Shown here piece by piece: positions 10,503 to 20,755 of a stretch of 29,824 bases of DNA. The notes under the pieces were generated by a model. That model was given only the letters and a program-made list of their open reading frames with translations, did not search any database and was not told the DNA's origin. Position 1 is the first letter of the stretch. Each line of letters opens with the position of its first letter. A program made the translations under genes and the position numbers. The stretch lies in contig JADNYJ010000395.1 of assembly GCA_015501075.1 (NCBI GenBank), positions 1 to 29,824 of the forward strand. The letters are read 5' to 3'. The DNA comes from Gymnopilus junonius. Taxonomy: Eukaryota; Basidiomycota; Agaricomycetes; Agaricales; Galerinaceae.

Positions 10503-11928
10503 TCACGACCCAATTCCGGCTAAAACCTTGAATACATCCTCTTGTCTCTCCCTAAACGCCTTTAAGCGCGTCATACCGAGACTGAGCCCATTAATCCGAT
10601 TAGCAAAAGCCACTCCACGGCCTTCCACACTGCGCCTGCCATCCCGAGCGCCGCTCAGGCCTTGTTCATATCCGACCCCCTCCTCCAGTATCCTCTTCAC
10701 CCTGTCCAACCGCGAAGGAGGCACGTCCTTGCCTGCTTGGACTAAATTGATGGCAGTCTTTGTATCCTCCTCTTCGATCTCCTTCGCCTGATGCCCAATG
10801 CCAGCTAGCTCGAGCATGAAAGGTCGTAACGCTTTGGGGCACTCCTCAAGCGTTAAGGGTTTCCCTAGTACACCGACGATTGCGCCGTCCGGGGTGACGG
10901 AGGTCGTAGCGACATCGAGGATGGCGAATGCCACAGAGGCAAAGTACGCCCGTGTTCTGTCCCGTTTGAGTAGTATGCGCAGGGAAGGTTGTCTTTCCAG
11001 AGCATCAGCAATTGAGGCATAGAGTGTTTCGCGAATAAATTCGATGGCGGGCGAGTCTTGGGTGAGTATTGAAGGTGAAGATGGTGTTCCACCGAGAGTC
11101 GAAGAGGAAGATGAGAAGGTAGGTCGGGAAGTAGAGAAAGGGGAGAGTAATCCAGGAGATTGGGGTGGTAAATTAGTGTTGCCATTCGGTGAAGGGTGTG
11201 CCGGGTATGGATTCGGAAGTTCAAGTTCCAGTGAGGGCCGTGGAGATGAATTGGGCGATGGTTCGTATACCGGGGGAGGGACAAAAGACGCCTTTCGTGG
11301 CCTGGGAGATCCCTCTGGTCCACCACCGGCATCCAAGGCTGCCTGTAAATCTGAGGCGTAGCGGTCTTGGAAAGACCGGCGCTGACTGATCTCGATAGCC
11401 ACCGCACGAAGATCAGCGGCGATTCCGCTCACCACTTGTGTGGACTGGTGTGTTTCGGGTAGTAAAGGTGGCAACCCGCAGATGACGCGTGCGAGGTCAT
11501 GCTGGGACTCTGGTACGAGGTTCTGGATGGATGGTACGGTGTTCGCCCACACACGAAGGAAGGAAATGAAGGGTGCAGGGCAATTTTCGTATGATAATTC
11601 CATAGGCTGAGACGAGGAGGATTTGGACAGCCGTGGAAGCGGAACCGAGGGTGGGTTTGTGGTACATCGTAGAGCAGCAAAATACAGACATAGCGCAGGA
11701 CCTAGCACAATTCCACAAAACCTCTTTAGCTATAGGTGATCACCAGGACTTGTTATATATTTACGCACCTGTGATCATCAAATCGCCCTCCGCACTCGCC
11801 AAAACATCCGCATCAAGAAGGCGTTCGGCTTTCGCTTGTGTCAACGACGACTTGAGGTAGCTGTGGAAGCTATCCTGAATGTATTTCTCCGACAGCTGAG
11901 AAGAAGAGCCATTTTGGCTTGCAGGCAT
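10503..11928 (-). CDS. conserved-looking fungal protein of unknown function, 452 aa
   Basis: Two exons (11928-11769 and 11701-10503) join in frame across a 67-nt GTGCGT..CTAG intron. The N-terminal part (1-181) is globular and helical and starts MPASQNGSSSQLSEKYIQDS. A Pro/Ser-rich, probably disordered linker spans about 182-271. The C-terminal part (272-452) is helical and charged, with segments such as LRILLKRDRTRAYFASVAFA, LRPFMLELAGIGHQAKEIE and SRLDRVKRILEEGVGYE. There is no signal peptide or clear TM helix, so an intracellular place is likely. I do not recognise the family. Order, length and the clean splice join argue strongly for a real gene. The first ATG is followed directly by the open frame. 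Upstream lies a CACGTG box (12029-12034). Confidence 0.78.
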
Positions 11929-12028
11929 GAAGACAGTCGAGGATAAAAAGTCGAAAGAGTCAGGTCCACTTTTCTGACCGCGTTTTTATTACAGAATCTC
12001 CAATGAGGCTGTGTACCGTCATATTACC

Positions 12029-12034
12029 CACGTG
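12029..12034. promoter_or_regulatory. CACGTG E-box upstream of the 452-aa gene
   Basis: The palindrome CACGTG, in the context CCCACGTGTGGG, lies about 100 bp upstream of the ATG at 11928. It fits the binding site of fungal bHLH factors (Cbf1/Pho4 type). Such a hexamer occurs by chance every few kb, so function is only suggested by position. Confidence 0.3.
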
Positions 12035-12160
12035 TGGGGGCAGTGGCGGATCATCGGGGGGCGGGAGGCGGCTTCAGCCGACACGACACAGCCAGTAAAC
12101 GCCCCTAACCCTATTAGAAGGTAAAATAAAACAAGTAAGATAACGGCAAATCGATAAAAA

Positions 12161-14289
12161 TGCGCAATGGTTGGGCGTGTTTTGAGAAACAATCTTTTTC
12201 AAAAGAAAATCCCAGTATCGCATTGGCAGTTCAACACGGCGGTGTGTAAAGAAAGTGATGCTTTAGTTGTGCTTGACTATTTGAAAGTCTGAGGCTTACT
12301 TTTATTAGCAAGAAGAGATATCATTCCCCTTGACCACTGATGCAATAACATTCAAGCATCAAAATATGTGGCTGAGGAACCTAAAAGAGTGGGAAAGAAT
12401 TGTTTTTGTCGTCAAGGACGGGAAGGAGAAATTACTTCGACGGAGTATATGAGAAGTCTTATACGCATGACAGGTCTGACCTCTTCGGCTGATAGCCTGA
12501 GCCAGGAACAGGAACATAAGTAGACCGATGCTTCTGCTCGGCTTCTCGACACAGAACATTGAACAATAATAAGTAGTCTACTATTGCATAATTTATATAC
12601 GCTTGAAACCAGTATCTTTGAGCGAAATTCGCCTTTCAGCCAGTTTCGCCCACGTCCCAATGATATTCAGAGACATGATTTGTAGAAAATAAGGAAATAT
12701 TTGAAACAGAAAAAAAGAGAAATCAGCTATCGTCAGAGGCACCCGAATATTCCCAAAATGATAACTGTATTCAAAATCATCGTACCCTACAAATGCGCTG
12801 AGCAGCGGGAAGCCGCCCAGACCGAGAGCATCAAGAGAGCATGTGCCTCGGTGCGCTCTCTGATGAGTATGACCGCTTGCCAAGTGACTGACAATTTATG
12901 TAGAATATAATTAGGAGGTCTTGTAGACAGAAATTCTGTGTGTCCGACGCGCCTGTGTCTGGCAGCGTGGCAGGCTACGTTGTCGCCTGGTTGGGGAGCT
13001 GCGATAGAGCTGCGAGCTGTCACTGTCACTGTCACCGTACGCATGGTTGCCGGAACCGGTCAGGCGAACTTCAGTGTAAGATTACGTGATTGTACAATGT
13101 AATGGAAAACCTTCGGGCGGAGCCGGTGCATGTTTCATCTCGACTGTATTCTGCGCCCTTACCCGTTTTTTCTACCTTATCGTCCTCAAGGACGATGAGA
13201 CTTCATTTCCGACAATCTTACACCTGTACTGTGGTTCATTGTCATATCATTCTCAGACAGCGGGCTTGTCCACTAGACACTTTAAAGTTTGATGACAGGG
13301 CGGCGATGAATGACTGCTCCTGCTCTGAGTCTTACGCCATTTGCGCTTCAGAGATGATGGACTTCAAAGATTTTGTGCTTTTGCTGATCGTCTAAATTCG
13401 GAATTTCAACGTCTCATCTTGGGTGCCTTCTATCGTTGGCATTGAGGGGATGGTGCTTGTAATATCTTTTATGCAAAGTCTCTGCGGTGAATAAACCGCC
13501 TTGTGTCTTTCGTATATTGCGCCGAAAGAGTTTTGCCTCAGATTCTGTATGGTCACTTACAATTGTCGATACTCGTTGTGTGCCTCCGGAAATTTTTGTT
13601 TCATTTCAGTTCATTGTTCTATGGTAAATTTGGGTTATTTCTAACTACCGCAAGAACACTGGGGTGGGATACCGGAAAGGAGCATCTTCCTCCAGCGATT
13701 GTAGTTGGAGAATTTGAACATTATGTACGCCTGGAATAACTCAGAGCCTATTTCGATATTTTATTTCTTGCTCGGGCGTTGTTAATGCTAAGACGTGTAG
13801 TGAAGTGGTGTTATTCGGGTCTGATACTTCTTGCTATGTATCGGGCGACCCAGGGATAGGACAGTGCCGTATATGAAAGCGCTTGCAGGAGCTCCATCAG
13901 CTACCGGGCATAGGGCGAACTTTTGATGACTGTCTTTGACGGTTTATTTCCTTTGGCGCACGGTCGCCAGATTCGAATGCAAACTTACGTTTTATTAAAT
14001 ATCCAGAATATTCTTTTGTGGATTTAAATTTCAGTGGGGCTGCGTGTAATGGCAGTAGAAGGCACCGGCACCGGCTTCCCCAATATCCAGCCTCTCCGCA
14101 GGAGACAGGGTTTGGATTTGTTTCTGATTGTTCTCACCTGGCTACTCATTGTGTCCTTTTCTCGTATACCGCAATGGCAGATGGGCTAGATTTTTTTTTC
14201 TCGGTATTCAAGCACGTTTAAGAGGCAGGGCGGTGAGGAGCGATAAAATCGGTTGTAATTGCTCTTCCGTTCCTGTATTGAGCACCCTA
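12161..14289. other. 2.1-kb region without a convincing gene
   Basis: Several frames of 60-100 codons exist on both strands, but none shows a domain, a consistent splice chain or coding-like composition. A small tandem repeat, TGTCAC three times in a row, sits near 13018-13036. The right edge is the flank into which the LINE inserted. Confidence 0.45.
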
Positions 14290-14314
14290 TTTTTTTTTTT
14301 TTTTTTTTTTTTTT
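14290..14314 (-). repeat. uninterrupted 25-nt poly(A) tail of the LINE
   Basis: Twenty-five T in a row on the plus strand mark the 3' poly(A) of the minus-strand element. An unbroken homopolymer of this length suggests a fairly young insertion, since such runs erode quickly. Confidence 0.9.
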
Positions 14315-14757
14315 GAAACGTTTTTACGCCTCTGGAGGGTGGGCCCTCACCTTGGCTTTGTATCTACATGTAGTGCCTAATACACAAGTCTTGCGGTCCC
14401 GCCGCCTTTCGCCCCGTATCCGGCTGCCATTGAGCTTTTGCACCTCCCGGGGCGCATACGTCCCCGTGCTAGAGGCCCGGCTGATCCACAACCGTTTGCA
14501 GCTCCTCCGGCATTTGTGATTTGGCACTATGAGTTGGTCGTTTTTCTTGATCTTGCTGATGTTCGTATTTTTCTGCTTGCGCACCCGTCTGCTTTCGCAG
14601 AAGGCACGATGAGAGTTGGGTGTTGGCCTTGGTGTCTGTTCGTGTTGATTACTGTCTTCCCTTTCGATGTTCTTGTCTTCCTGTCCAACCTCATTGTGGA
14701 TCGGGTGATTTGAATTGTAAGGGTGTTTTGTGATTTATAAGAGGGTGTGAGGTTTGC
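14315..14757 (-). other. 3' UTR of the LINE
   Basis: This is the non-coding stretch between the end of ORF2 (14758) and the poly(A). It ends with GGCGTAAAAACGTTTC just before the A run. In LINEs this end is what the reverse transcriptase recognises to prime at the target; no specific fold is proven here. Confidence 0.6.
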
Positions 14758-17700
14758 TTAAGTGTCCGGGTCGCTTTCTTGGTCGTCCGTGCTGTTATTG
14801 ACATTGCGTTGTAAGATTGAGGGGTCGAAGTCTTTTAGTCGGCGTGTCTTGGCGAGGAATTTGAGGAGTGCCTTTGATTTCTTCGGGTCTGCTATATTTT
14901 CGAAAGTCGGGGTCGATCGTTCTTGAGTTCGACCAATAGTTCTTGCCTCTGCTGACGGTACGCTCTGCATTCGAAGATGACGTGTTCTACGGTTTCCCTG
15001 GCTCTGGTGCCACCCCGTCGTTCGCGGCATTTGGGGCATTTGTCGGTTGTCGATTTGTTGATCCTATGTAGATATGCGTTCAGCGGTATGTGCCCTGTAC
15101 GTACTTGGAACAGTAAACTGGATTGGGCTCTGTTCAGCTTATCTGTTATAGTCTTCCGGAATTTTGCGAACGGGAAGTCGGGGTCGATTTCGTCAAAGCG
15201 GGTCTTTCTCGGGGAGGTATTCCATTTGTCCTTCCATAGTTCCTTGAGCTCTTCATGATAAGTCCGTTTTTCCGCTGCCGTGCTGGTTGGCAAAGGGTTC
15301 CGTAAGAGTGGCGGGAGGTCGTCCTCGTTGCTGCTGTCCCCGCTTGCTGCTTCCTTGGCCTGCTTGTCCGCTTCTTCGTTGCCGTCGACGTCTGTATGGC
15401 CAGATATCCATTGTAACTTGATCTTGCCAGGTATCTGTTTTGCTATGGATATCATTTCCATCAGTAATGTCTGCCCTGTTCTCGGTTTCGGGTACTTAGC
15501 TGAGATGATGACGGGTTGGCAGTCTATGTATATGCTGATTCTGTCTGATGCTGTAGTTCCGGCTTTCTTGAGTAACCACATGGAGAGGAGGCCGCCTACC
15601 AGTTCCGCATCATACGTCGTGTGTGAGGTGGTGTCACCGAGAGTGCATCTGAGCAAGGCTATTGGTTCGTTGTTGTTCTTTCTATATAGGACTGCTGCTG
15701 CCCCGATTCCGTCGTCATGCCCTGAGCCGTCAGCGAAGACCTTGTAGTGGCTTGGGTCATCGTGTTCGTTTTTCATTGATTCTTCGCGGTTCACTGCGAT
15801 TGTCGTTTCGAACGGGGGGCAGTAATCTGGGGCGGTCGTGGCCGGTTTTATCTTCTCGAACTTTGTTGGGTCGATCTCAAATATTCGAAGGAGTTCGTCG
15901 ATTGGGGCTTTGTGTCTTCGTGGCGGGGAGCGGTTTGCGTTGCGGACTATGCTGTAAAGTGGATGAGTTCGTGGAAGCGAAGCCATGCATACCGTGGCTC
16001 TGTGGCAAATTTTCTGTAGTGCTAGGTCAGTTGGCAGGAGCCCTGCGTGCGCGTCGAGTAGGTCTGTTGGTGTTGACCGGATGCCTCCTGTGATCGCTAA
16101 AGTGGCTATTCGCTGTATTTTTGTGAGCTGTCTGAGTGCTTTTACTGAACCTATGTTGTGTCGATATCCTAAAGGTTTGGTCGGCGGAGTGTACCAGATA
16201 TCGAGGCCATATGTCATCTTCGGGAGCACCGTTGCTATGTACAGTTGCTTCATTAGTTTCGTGCTTATGCCTGTGGTTGGTCGCGTGAGTCGACGGAAGT
16301 TTAGAACCCAGTTAGTTGCCTTTTCTGTGGCTTGTTGCAGGTGTGTCGTCCATCGAAGTTGACTGTCGACATGTAGCCCTAGGTATTTGAAGCTCTTTAC
16401 CTCCTCTATGAGTTGTCCATCTAGCTCGAGGCGGGGGTTCCCATTCTCGTCACCGTTATCCTGGCTCCTTGTGGCGTGCATCACTACCGATTTGGTGATT
16501 TCGAATTTGGAGTTGTGTGTATAGCTCCAGTCTAGCCCGCCGTCCCTCCTGTGCATTATTTCGGAGAGCTTATCCGTGGTGTCGTCGAGGGTGTCACCTA
16601 TGGCTAGGATTGCCACATCGTCTACATAACCTATTGCGTCTTCGTCCTCGTCGTGGTCGACTAGTTCCAGAAGCCCTGCGTTGTAGATGATATAGAGAAT
16701 CATTGAGAGGGGGTCGCCTTGGCCGATGCCATTGTCGATGTTGATCAGTTCTGATATGAAGTCATCGAACCTTAGCCTAGTTTTCCTGTTTGTCAGTAGG
16801 TTCGTTATTAGCTTCACATATACTTCTGGGATTTTTCTGCAGCGTAGGTTGTGGATGAGCTGGTCGGTTACTGCGTTCGGGAAAGCACCTTCGACATCGA
16901 GGAATAGTATTGAGGTGACCTTGCCTTGTCTCCACGCTTCCTTGATTCTGCTGGTCAGATAGTGCACTGCATCGGTGGTCGTTCGCCCGGGCCTGCCGCC
17001 AAAGTGCGTGTTCGGGAGGAGGTTGTGTTGTTCGGCTAGATGGCTGATTCCCTCTGCGATGATTGCGGTCATGACTTTTGCTATCGTGTTGAGTAGGGCG
17101 ATTGGTCGGTACGCTTTGGCTATTCCGTAGTTGGGTTTCCCAGGTTTCCTGAGCACCACTGTGGTGAAGATTTTCCAGTCTTCATAGTATACTCCCAGTT
17201 CGAGTGTAGCCTGAAAGATAGCTGTCAGATAATCGATTAGTAATGGCATGGCTTTTTGTAAGACGATGTTTGGGATCTCATCTGGGCTGCAAGCTTTGTA
17301 CGGAGAGAGCCTGAGGACGTGGCGTTCGACTTGTTGTTTCGTGATCGGGGGTGGTCTTGGCAGTGGTTCCGGGTAGTCATAGTTTTCCGGTACGTGCGAT
17401 GAGTCTGGTGCTGGAGGGAAGAAGGAGGTTGCGAAGATTTTAGCCTTGTCGTCGTTACTGGTGATTTCGACGTCTTCTTCGTACTCGTTTGTGGTCCTGA
17501 GGGTTGGAATTCGAGGTCTGCCGCCGTCGCCGATGGGATCCCGGATGTATCTGTTAGCCGTCCATAAATCCCTCGTGCTTGCCTCCAGTAGATATTCGCT
17601 CCAGTTGTCTCGTTTTGCCTGTTGGACCGCTTTCGCAAAGTCATCCGCTGCTTTCTTTTTCTCGGCGTGCGAAGGGTGGTCTGCGATTGCCGGTTGCGGA

Positions 17701-18745
17701 ATGAGGTGCTGCTGATGGCTTCTTGCTTTTTCTTAGTGCTTCGAGGTCGCTCGTCCACCACCTCTTGGTTCCGGAAGGGGCCTTGTCTGCTTTATCCGTG
17801 TTCTGATGGTGTCCTGGATTGTTTCCGTCAGTGCTTTGACTGCCGAGTTGTACTCAGCTTCTGTTTTTAGCTGCCTGGGCTGAGGGATGTCATCGAGTCT
17901 CGCCGCAAGGTTCTTGTTGAAGTCGTCCCAGTCGGCCATACGGAAGTTGTATTGCGGGAGTTCTTTTGCGATCGCGTGTTCCAGTTCGAGGTTCGCTTCG
18001 ATAGGGAAGTGGTCGGTTTTGGCAGGCTTTGCTCCGTGGTCCACTTCGCATCTTGAGAATCTGTCCAGGGTGTGCGCCGTGCAGAACATGTTGTCCGGCC
18101 GGAGTATTTCTTTGATACCATATGTTGTAGAGTTGGGATGCCTTTTGGAAGCGCCATGACCATGCCGTATTGTCCGAGCATGTCGATTAGGTTCTCTGCT
18201 GCGGCCAGGGCTTCCCGCGTGAATAGGTGGTCGTCTTCGTCCCGGTCCCACAGAGGGTGATGTCTGTTGAAATCGCCTCCCCATAGCATGTGGTCGTTGG
18301 CGGATGCGCATATCGTCGGGCCGTTGGACTCGATGTACTGCTGGAGTTGCCGTTCTGCTGAGTTGTCATTGCCAGGGTTGTAAATGTTGAATATGGATAG
18401 CCTCCCATAGTCGCCGTTGAGTTGAATCGCTGTGATATCATTCGTGTCCGGGATGGGGATCACCTTCCATTGTCTCATGCTGATTTTCTTGTTTACCCAG
18501 ATGCCCGATCTTACCGTGGTCTGTAGGGTTCTTCTCCCGCCTGGGTACACCTGTCGGAAGTACGAGGGTGTCCTTATGTTGCCATACTTTGTTATATGTG
18601 GTTCCTGTATTAAAATTATATCGTATTTCTCTGCCAGCTTACCGTTAATGAGTTCTAAGTGTGCAGTTTTTGATTTATTGAGGTTGATCTGTAGTAAACG
18701 AAGGGTTTTTAATGTCAGTTGCTCCTCGGTATTTCGTGGGTTCAT
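14758..18745 (-). pseudogene. LINE ORF2: endonuclease, reverse transcriptase and RNase H, broken by five frame shifts
   Basis: The APE-type endonuclease lies at the N-terminus: LLQINLNKSK (Asn), ILIQEPHI (Glu) and WGGDFNRHHPLW (Asp-x-Asn), then TDHFPIE (Asp-His). The reverse transcriptase follows, with FLDVEGAF and the catalytic YVDD (residues 208-211 counted from the internal Met at 17249). RNase H shows FADGS, DAEL, YIDC and SGHTDVDGNEEAD, so all D-E-D-D residues are present, plus His. At the end is a finger CPKC-x14-H-x4-C. The frame breaks at about 18094-18104, 17755-17770, 17722-17736, 17685-17696 and 14908-14915. Every break is a step of the same sign, as if one base were missing. The RT/RNase H block between is fully open for more than 900 codons. 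As sequenced it could not make full-length protein; base-calling error at short homopolymers is a real alternative to decay. Confidence 0.85.
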
Positions 18746-20503
18746 TTAGGGGGGTCGTCGCTTGGTTTTCTGCATTGTCGGGTTGGTCTCTGAGGTCGTT
18801 GGGGTGATGAAATCCTCCCAGATTCCGCGGCCTAGCGTTCGTTGGCTCCCTATCGCTGGCGAATGCGCTCCCTGGGAGGGATCTCGTGGTGGGGCTGACG
18901 GCTCTCTGTCCCATGTTCGTCGTTCCAGGGGTCGTCCGCCGGGTCCAGCTTCCTGCCATTGTTGTCGTCGTTCCCTCTGATTCCCCTTCTGGAGGACTAT
19001 GTTTGCGGTCTGTTGGTTGTTTTGCCATCTGTAATCCGGGGTGTCGTTGTTCGATTTCGTCCTGTTCCAGGTCCATGGAGCGTCTGTCGGGATGAAGGGG
19101 TAGGCATTCTCGGGATTTGATCTGTCTTTATCAGCGAGTTTGCGAAGAAAAACGGGGCAGTCGCGATCGTAGCTTGCGTGATCATCTGTTTGGCATGATA
19201 CGCAGTACCTTGTTTCCTCGTTCTGGCACTGGCTCGTGCGGTGTCCTTTTTGCCCGCAGTGTCCGCATGTGTCGTCTTTTTGTACGCATTCTCTGGCGAA
19301 GTGGTTCCAGCCTTGACACTTGAGGCATCGTATCGGTTCCCTTTTGCATTTATCTACCTCGAGTTTCTTGTTGGCAATGAAGAGCCCTAAGGCCAAGATC
19401 CTGTTGGCTTCGTTAGCGTCAGTTATCGTGAGTATTATATGGGCAAATCTTTGGGTGGGGGTTCTTCTCTCTATGGGTTTCGCCCATCGCATTGCCGAAA
19501 TGGTTCCGTCTTGCAGGTTGTTTGCCTCCTGTACTTCCTTGATGAATTCATCGTCTTCTGGGGTTGCTGTCAGCGGTGCGAATTTTGCGATTAGGTTGTA
19601 GGTGCGTTTCTTCACTGCCGTAGTATCGCCTATCTCCTTGCACAGCTTGTCGGTGTTTGCCTGCACTCTCGCCCAGGCCGCTCCGTGATCCGAGTCCATT
19701 TCGAGTAGTATGCCTCCGTTGCGTTGTCTCGTCGCCGCTCTGATTTGTACTCTCGCTCCTGCTAGTTGTTTGAGTTTTTCGTTGATATCGGTCTTCATTT
19801 CTCTGTCTCCCATTTTTCCTAGTGTCGATTCTGTAGGGATTCCTTCCAACATTATCTGCCTTCTTCTGATGCCGTGCCTGGCAAGTAACTTTGGGTCGGC
19901 GTCGGGTTGGATGCGAGTGAGCATCTCGCTATACGTGGGAGGTCGTCCGTGATCCGGTTCGGGGGTTGTTCTCTGTTCCGCTGGTCCCTTCGCGCTGTCT
20001 GAGTTTTTGGCGGCTTGGGTAAATATCTTCGTGGCTTCCGTTAGTTCCTCTATTTTGGAGTCGACCTTCGTATTAATGTCCGCAATTAGTGCCTGAATAT
20101 CCGTGGTGAAGTTGTCAAGTTCGGCTTGAAATCCGTCGTGGTAAGTTTTGTCTGCGACCTGCGATTCTACGTCCTCCAACATGTATGCCAACGATTTGAT
20201 AGCGTGGTAAACCGGTTTCGGCAGGGAGCTTGTAATCATTGCTATCTGGTGTAGACATGTCGATGCCAGGCTGGTCGTGAGAGGCTGTCCCGCAGGTACC
20301 AATAACAGCTTGCTCTCCAGGTATTCCCGGCCTTCCTCCGAGTCGGTTATCTCTCGTTCGGGGTCTTCTATCGATTGTTCCGTGCCTGAGTCTCTAGCGT
20401 TTGTGTTTCTCGTGGTGGGGCCTTTGGTTCTCGTTCCAGAGTTGTTTTTCCCGGTTCCGCTGGCAGTTCTGTCAGCCCTTCTTCGGGCGTTCAGCTGATC
20501 CAT
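18746..20503 (-). CDS. LINE ORF1: gag-like nucleic-acid-binding protein, 585 aa
   Basis: An intact frame from ATG (in context ACCCAAAATGG) to TAA. The N-terminal third is basic and low-complexity, then acidic with a helical region (about 95-165) that may oligomerise. The middle (about 210-385) is a folded domain. Three zinc knuckles follow: CLKCQGWNHFAREC (393-406), CGHCGQKGHRTSQC (413-426) and CVSCQTDDHASYDRDC (434-449, with a longer last spacing). A basic, Gln/Arg/Pro-rich tail ends the protein. In this element class ORF1 coats the RNA and acts as a chaperone during target-primed reverse transcription. Its stop codon TAA is followed at once by the ATG of ORF2, suggesting reinitiation rather than an internal entry site. 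Confidence 0.9.
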   Translation of the reverse strand: MDQLNARRRADRTASGTGKNNSGTRTKGPTTRNTNARDSGTEQSIEDPEREITDSEEGREYLESKLLLVPAGQPLTTSLASTCLHQIAMITSSLPKPVYHAIKSLAYMLEDVESQVADKTYHDGFQAELDNFTTDIQALIADINTKVDSKIEELTEATKIFTQAAKNSDSAKGPAEQRTTPEPDHGRPPTYSEMLTRIQPDADPKLLARHGIRRRQIMLEGIPTESTLGKMGDREMKTDINEKLKQLAGARVQIRAATRQRNGGILLEMDSDHGAAWARVQANTDKLCKEIGDTTAVKKRTYNLIAKFAPLTATPEDDEFIKEVQEANNLQDGTISAMRWAKPIERRTPTQRFAHIILTITDANEANRILALGLFIANKKLEVDKCKREPIRCLKCQGWNHFARECVQKDDTCGHCGQKGHRTSQCQNEETRYCVSCQTDDHASYDRDCPVFLRKLADKDRSNPENAYPFIPTDAPWTWNRTKSNNDTPDYRWQNNQQTANIVLQKGNQRERRQQWQEAGPGGRPLERRTWDREPSAPPRDPSQGAHSPAIGSQRTLGRGIWEDFITPTTSETNPTMQKTKRRPP

Positions 20504-20755
20504 TTTGGGTGATTTTCGTGCTTCTATTGCTGGAATTAGGCTTTGCTTGTGATGTAATAGTCTAGTTCGGTTGGAATAATGTGTCTACGCTCTACTTATT
20601 CTGCTGGGTTTCCTCCTGAGGCTCTCTTCGCTAGCCAAGAGCGTGGGAGAGTTGGAGCAAATGCAGGTAGCAGATCAAGAAGCGTCCCTCACGGGATTAA
20701 AAGCAAGCCTTGTTCAGTAGTCTTATACTCTTCCGGATGTCTCCCCCTTACTTGC
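20504..20755 (-). other. 5' UTR of the LINE, outer border uncertain
   Basis: Non-coding sequence upstream of ORF1. Full-length Tad1 elements carry an internal promoter here. The outer border near 20755 is a guess from a GGGGGAGAC word; alignment with sister copies would fix it. Confidence 0.4.

Larger units (their letters stand above)
14290..20755 (-). mobile_element. Tad1-like non-LTR retrotransposon (LINE), near full length
   Basis: The element runs right to left: 5' UTR, ORF1 with three CCHC zinc knuckles (20503-18746), ORF2 with AP endonuclease, reverse transcriptase, RNase H and a C-terminal CCHC-type finger (18745-14758), a roughly 440-nt 3' UTR and a 25-nt poly(A) that appears as a T run at 14290-14314. 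This domain order is that of the Tad1 clade, the commonest LINE group of fungi. CG dinucleotides are frequent (for example six in 15001-15060), so it has not suffered the CpG loss seen at the window's left end. The 5' end is uncertain: I place it near a GGGGGAGAC word at about 20750 on sequence feel only, and found no clear target-site duplication. ORF1 is intact, ORF2 is not. Confidence 0.88.

Noticed and set aside
12855..12895. TGATGA and CTGA words resembling C/D-box snoRNA signals
   Set aside because: They lie only about 22 nt apart with no terminal stem; a C/D snoRNA needs roughly 60-90 nt between the boxes.
13018..13036. (TGTCAC)3 tandem repeat
   Set aside because: Too short to be more than a chance microsatellite.
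14977..17870. Many plus-strand frames of 60-155 codons across the LINE
   Set aside because: They are antisense shadows of ORF2, caused by its codon use, with no motif of their own.
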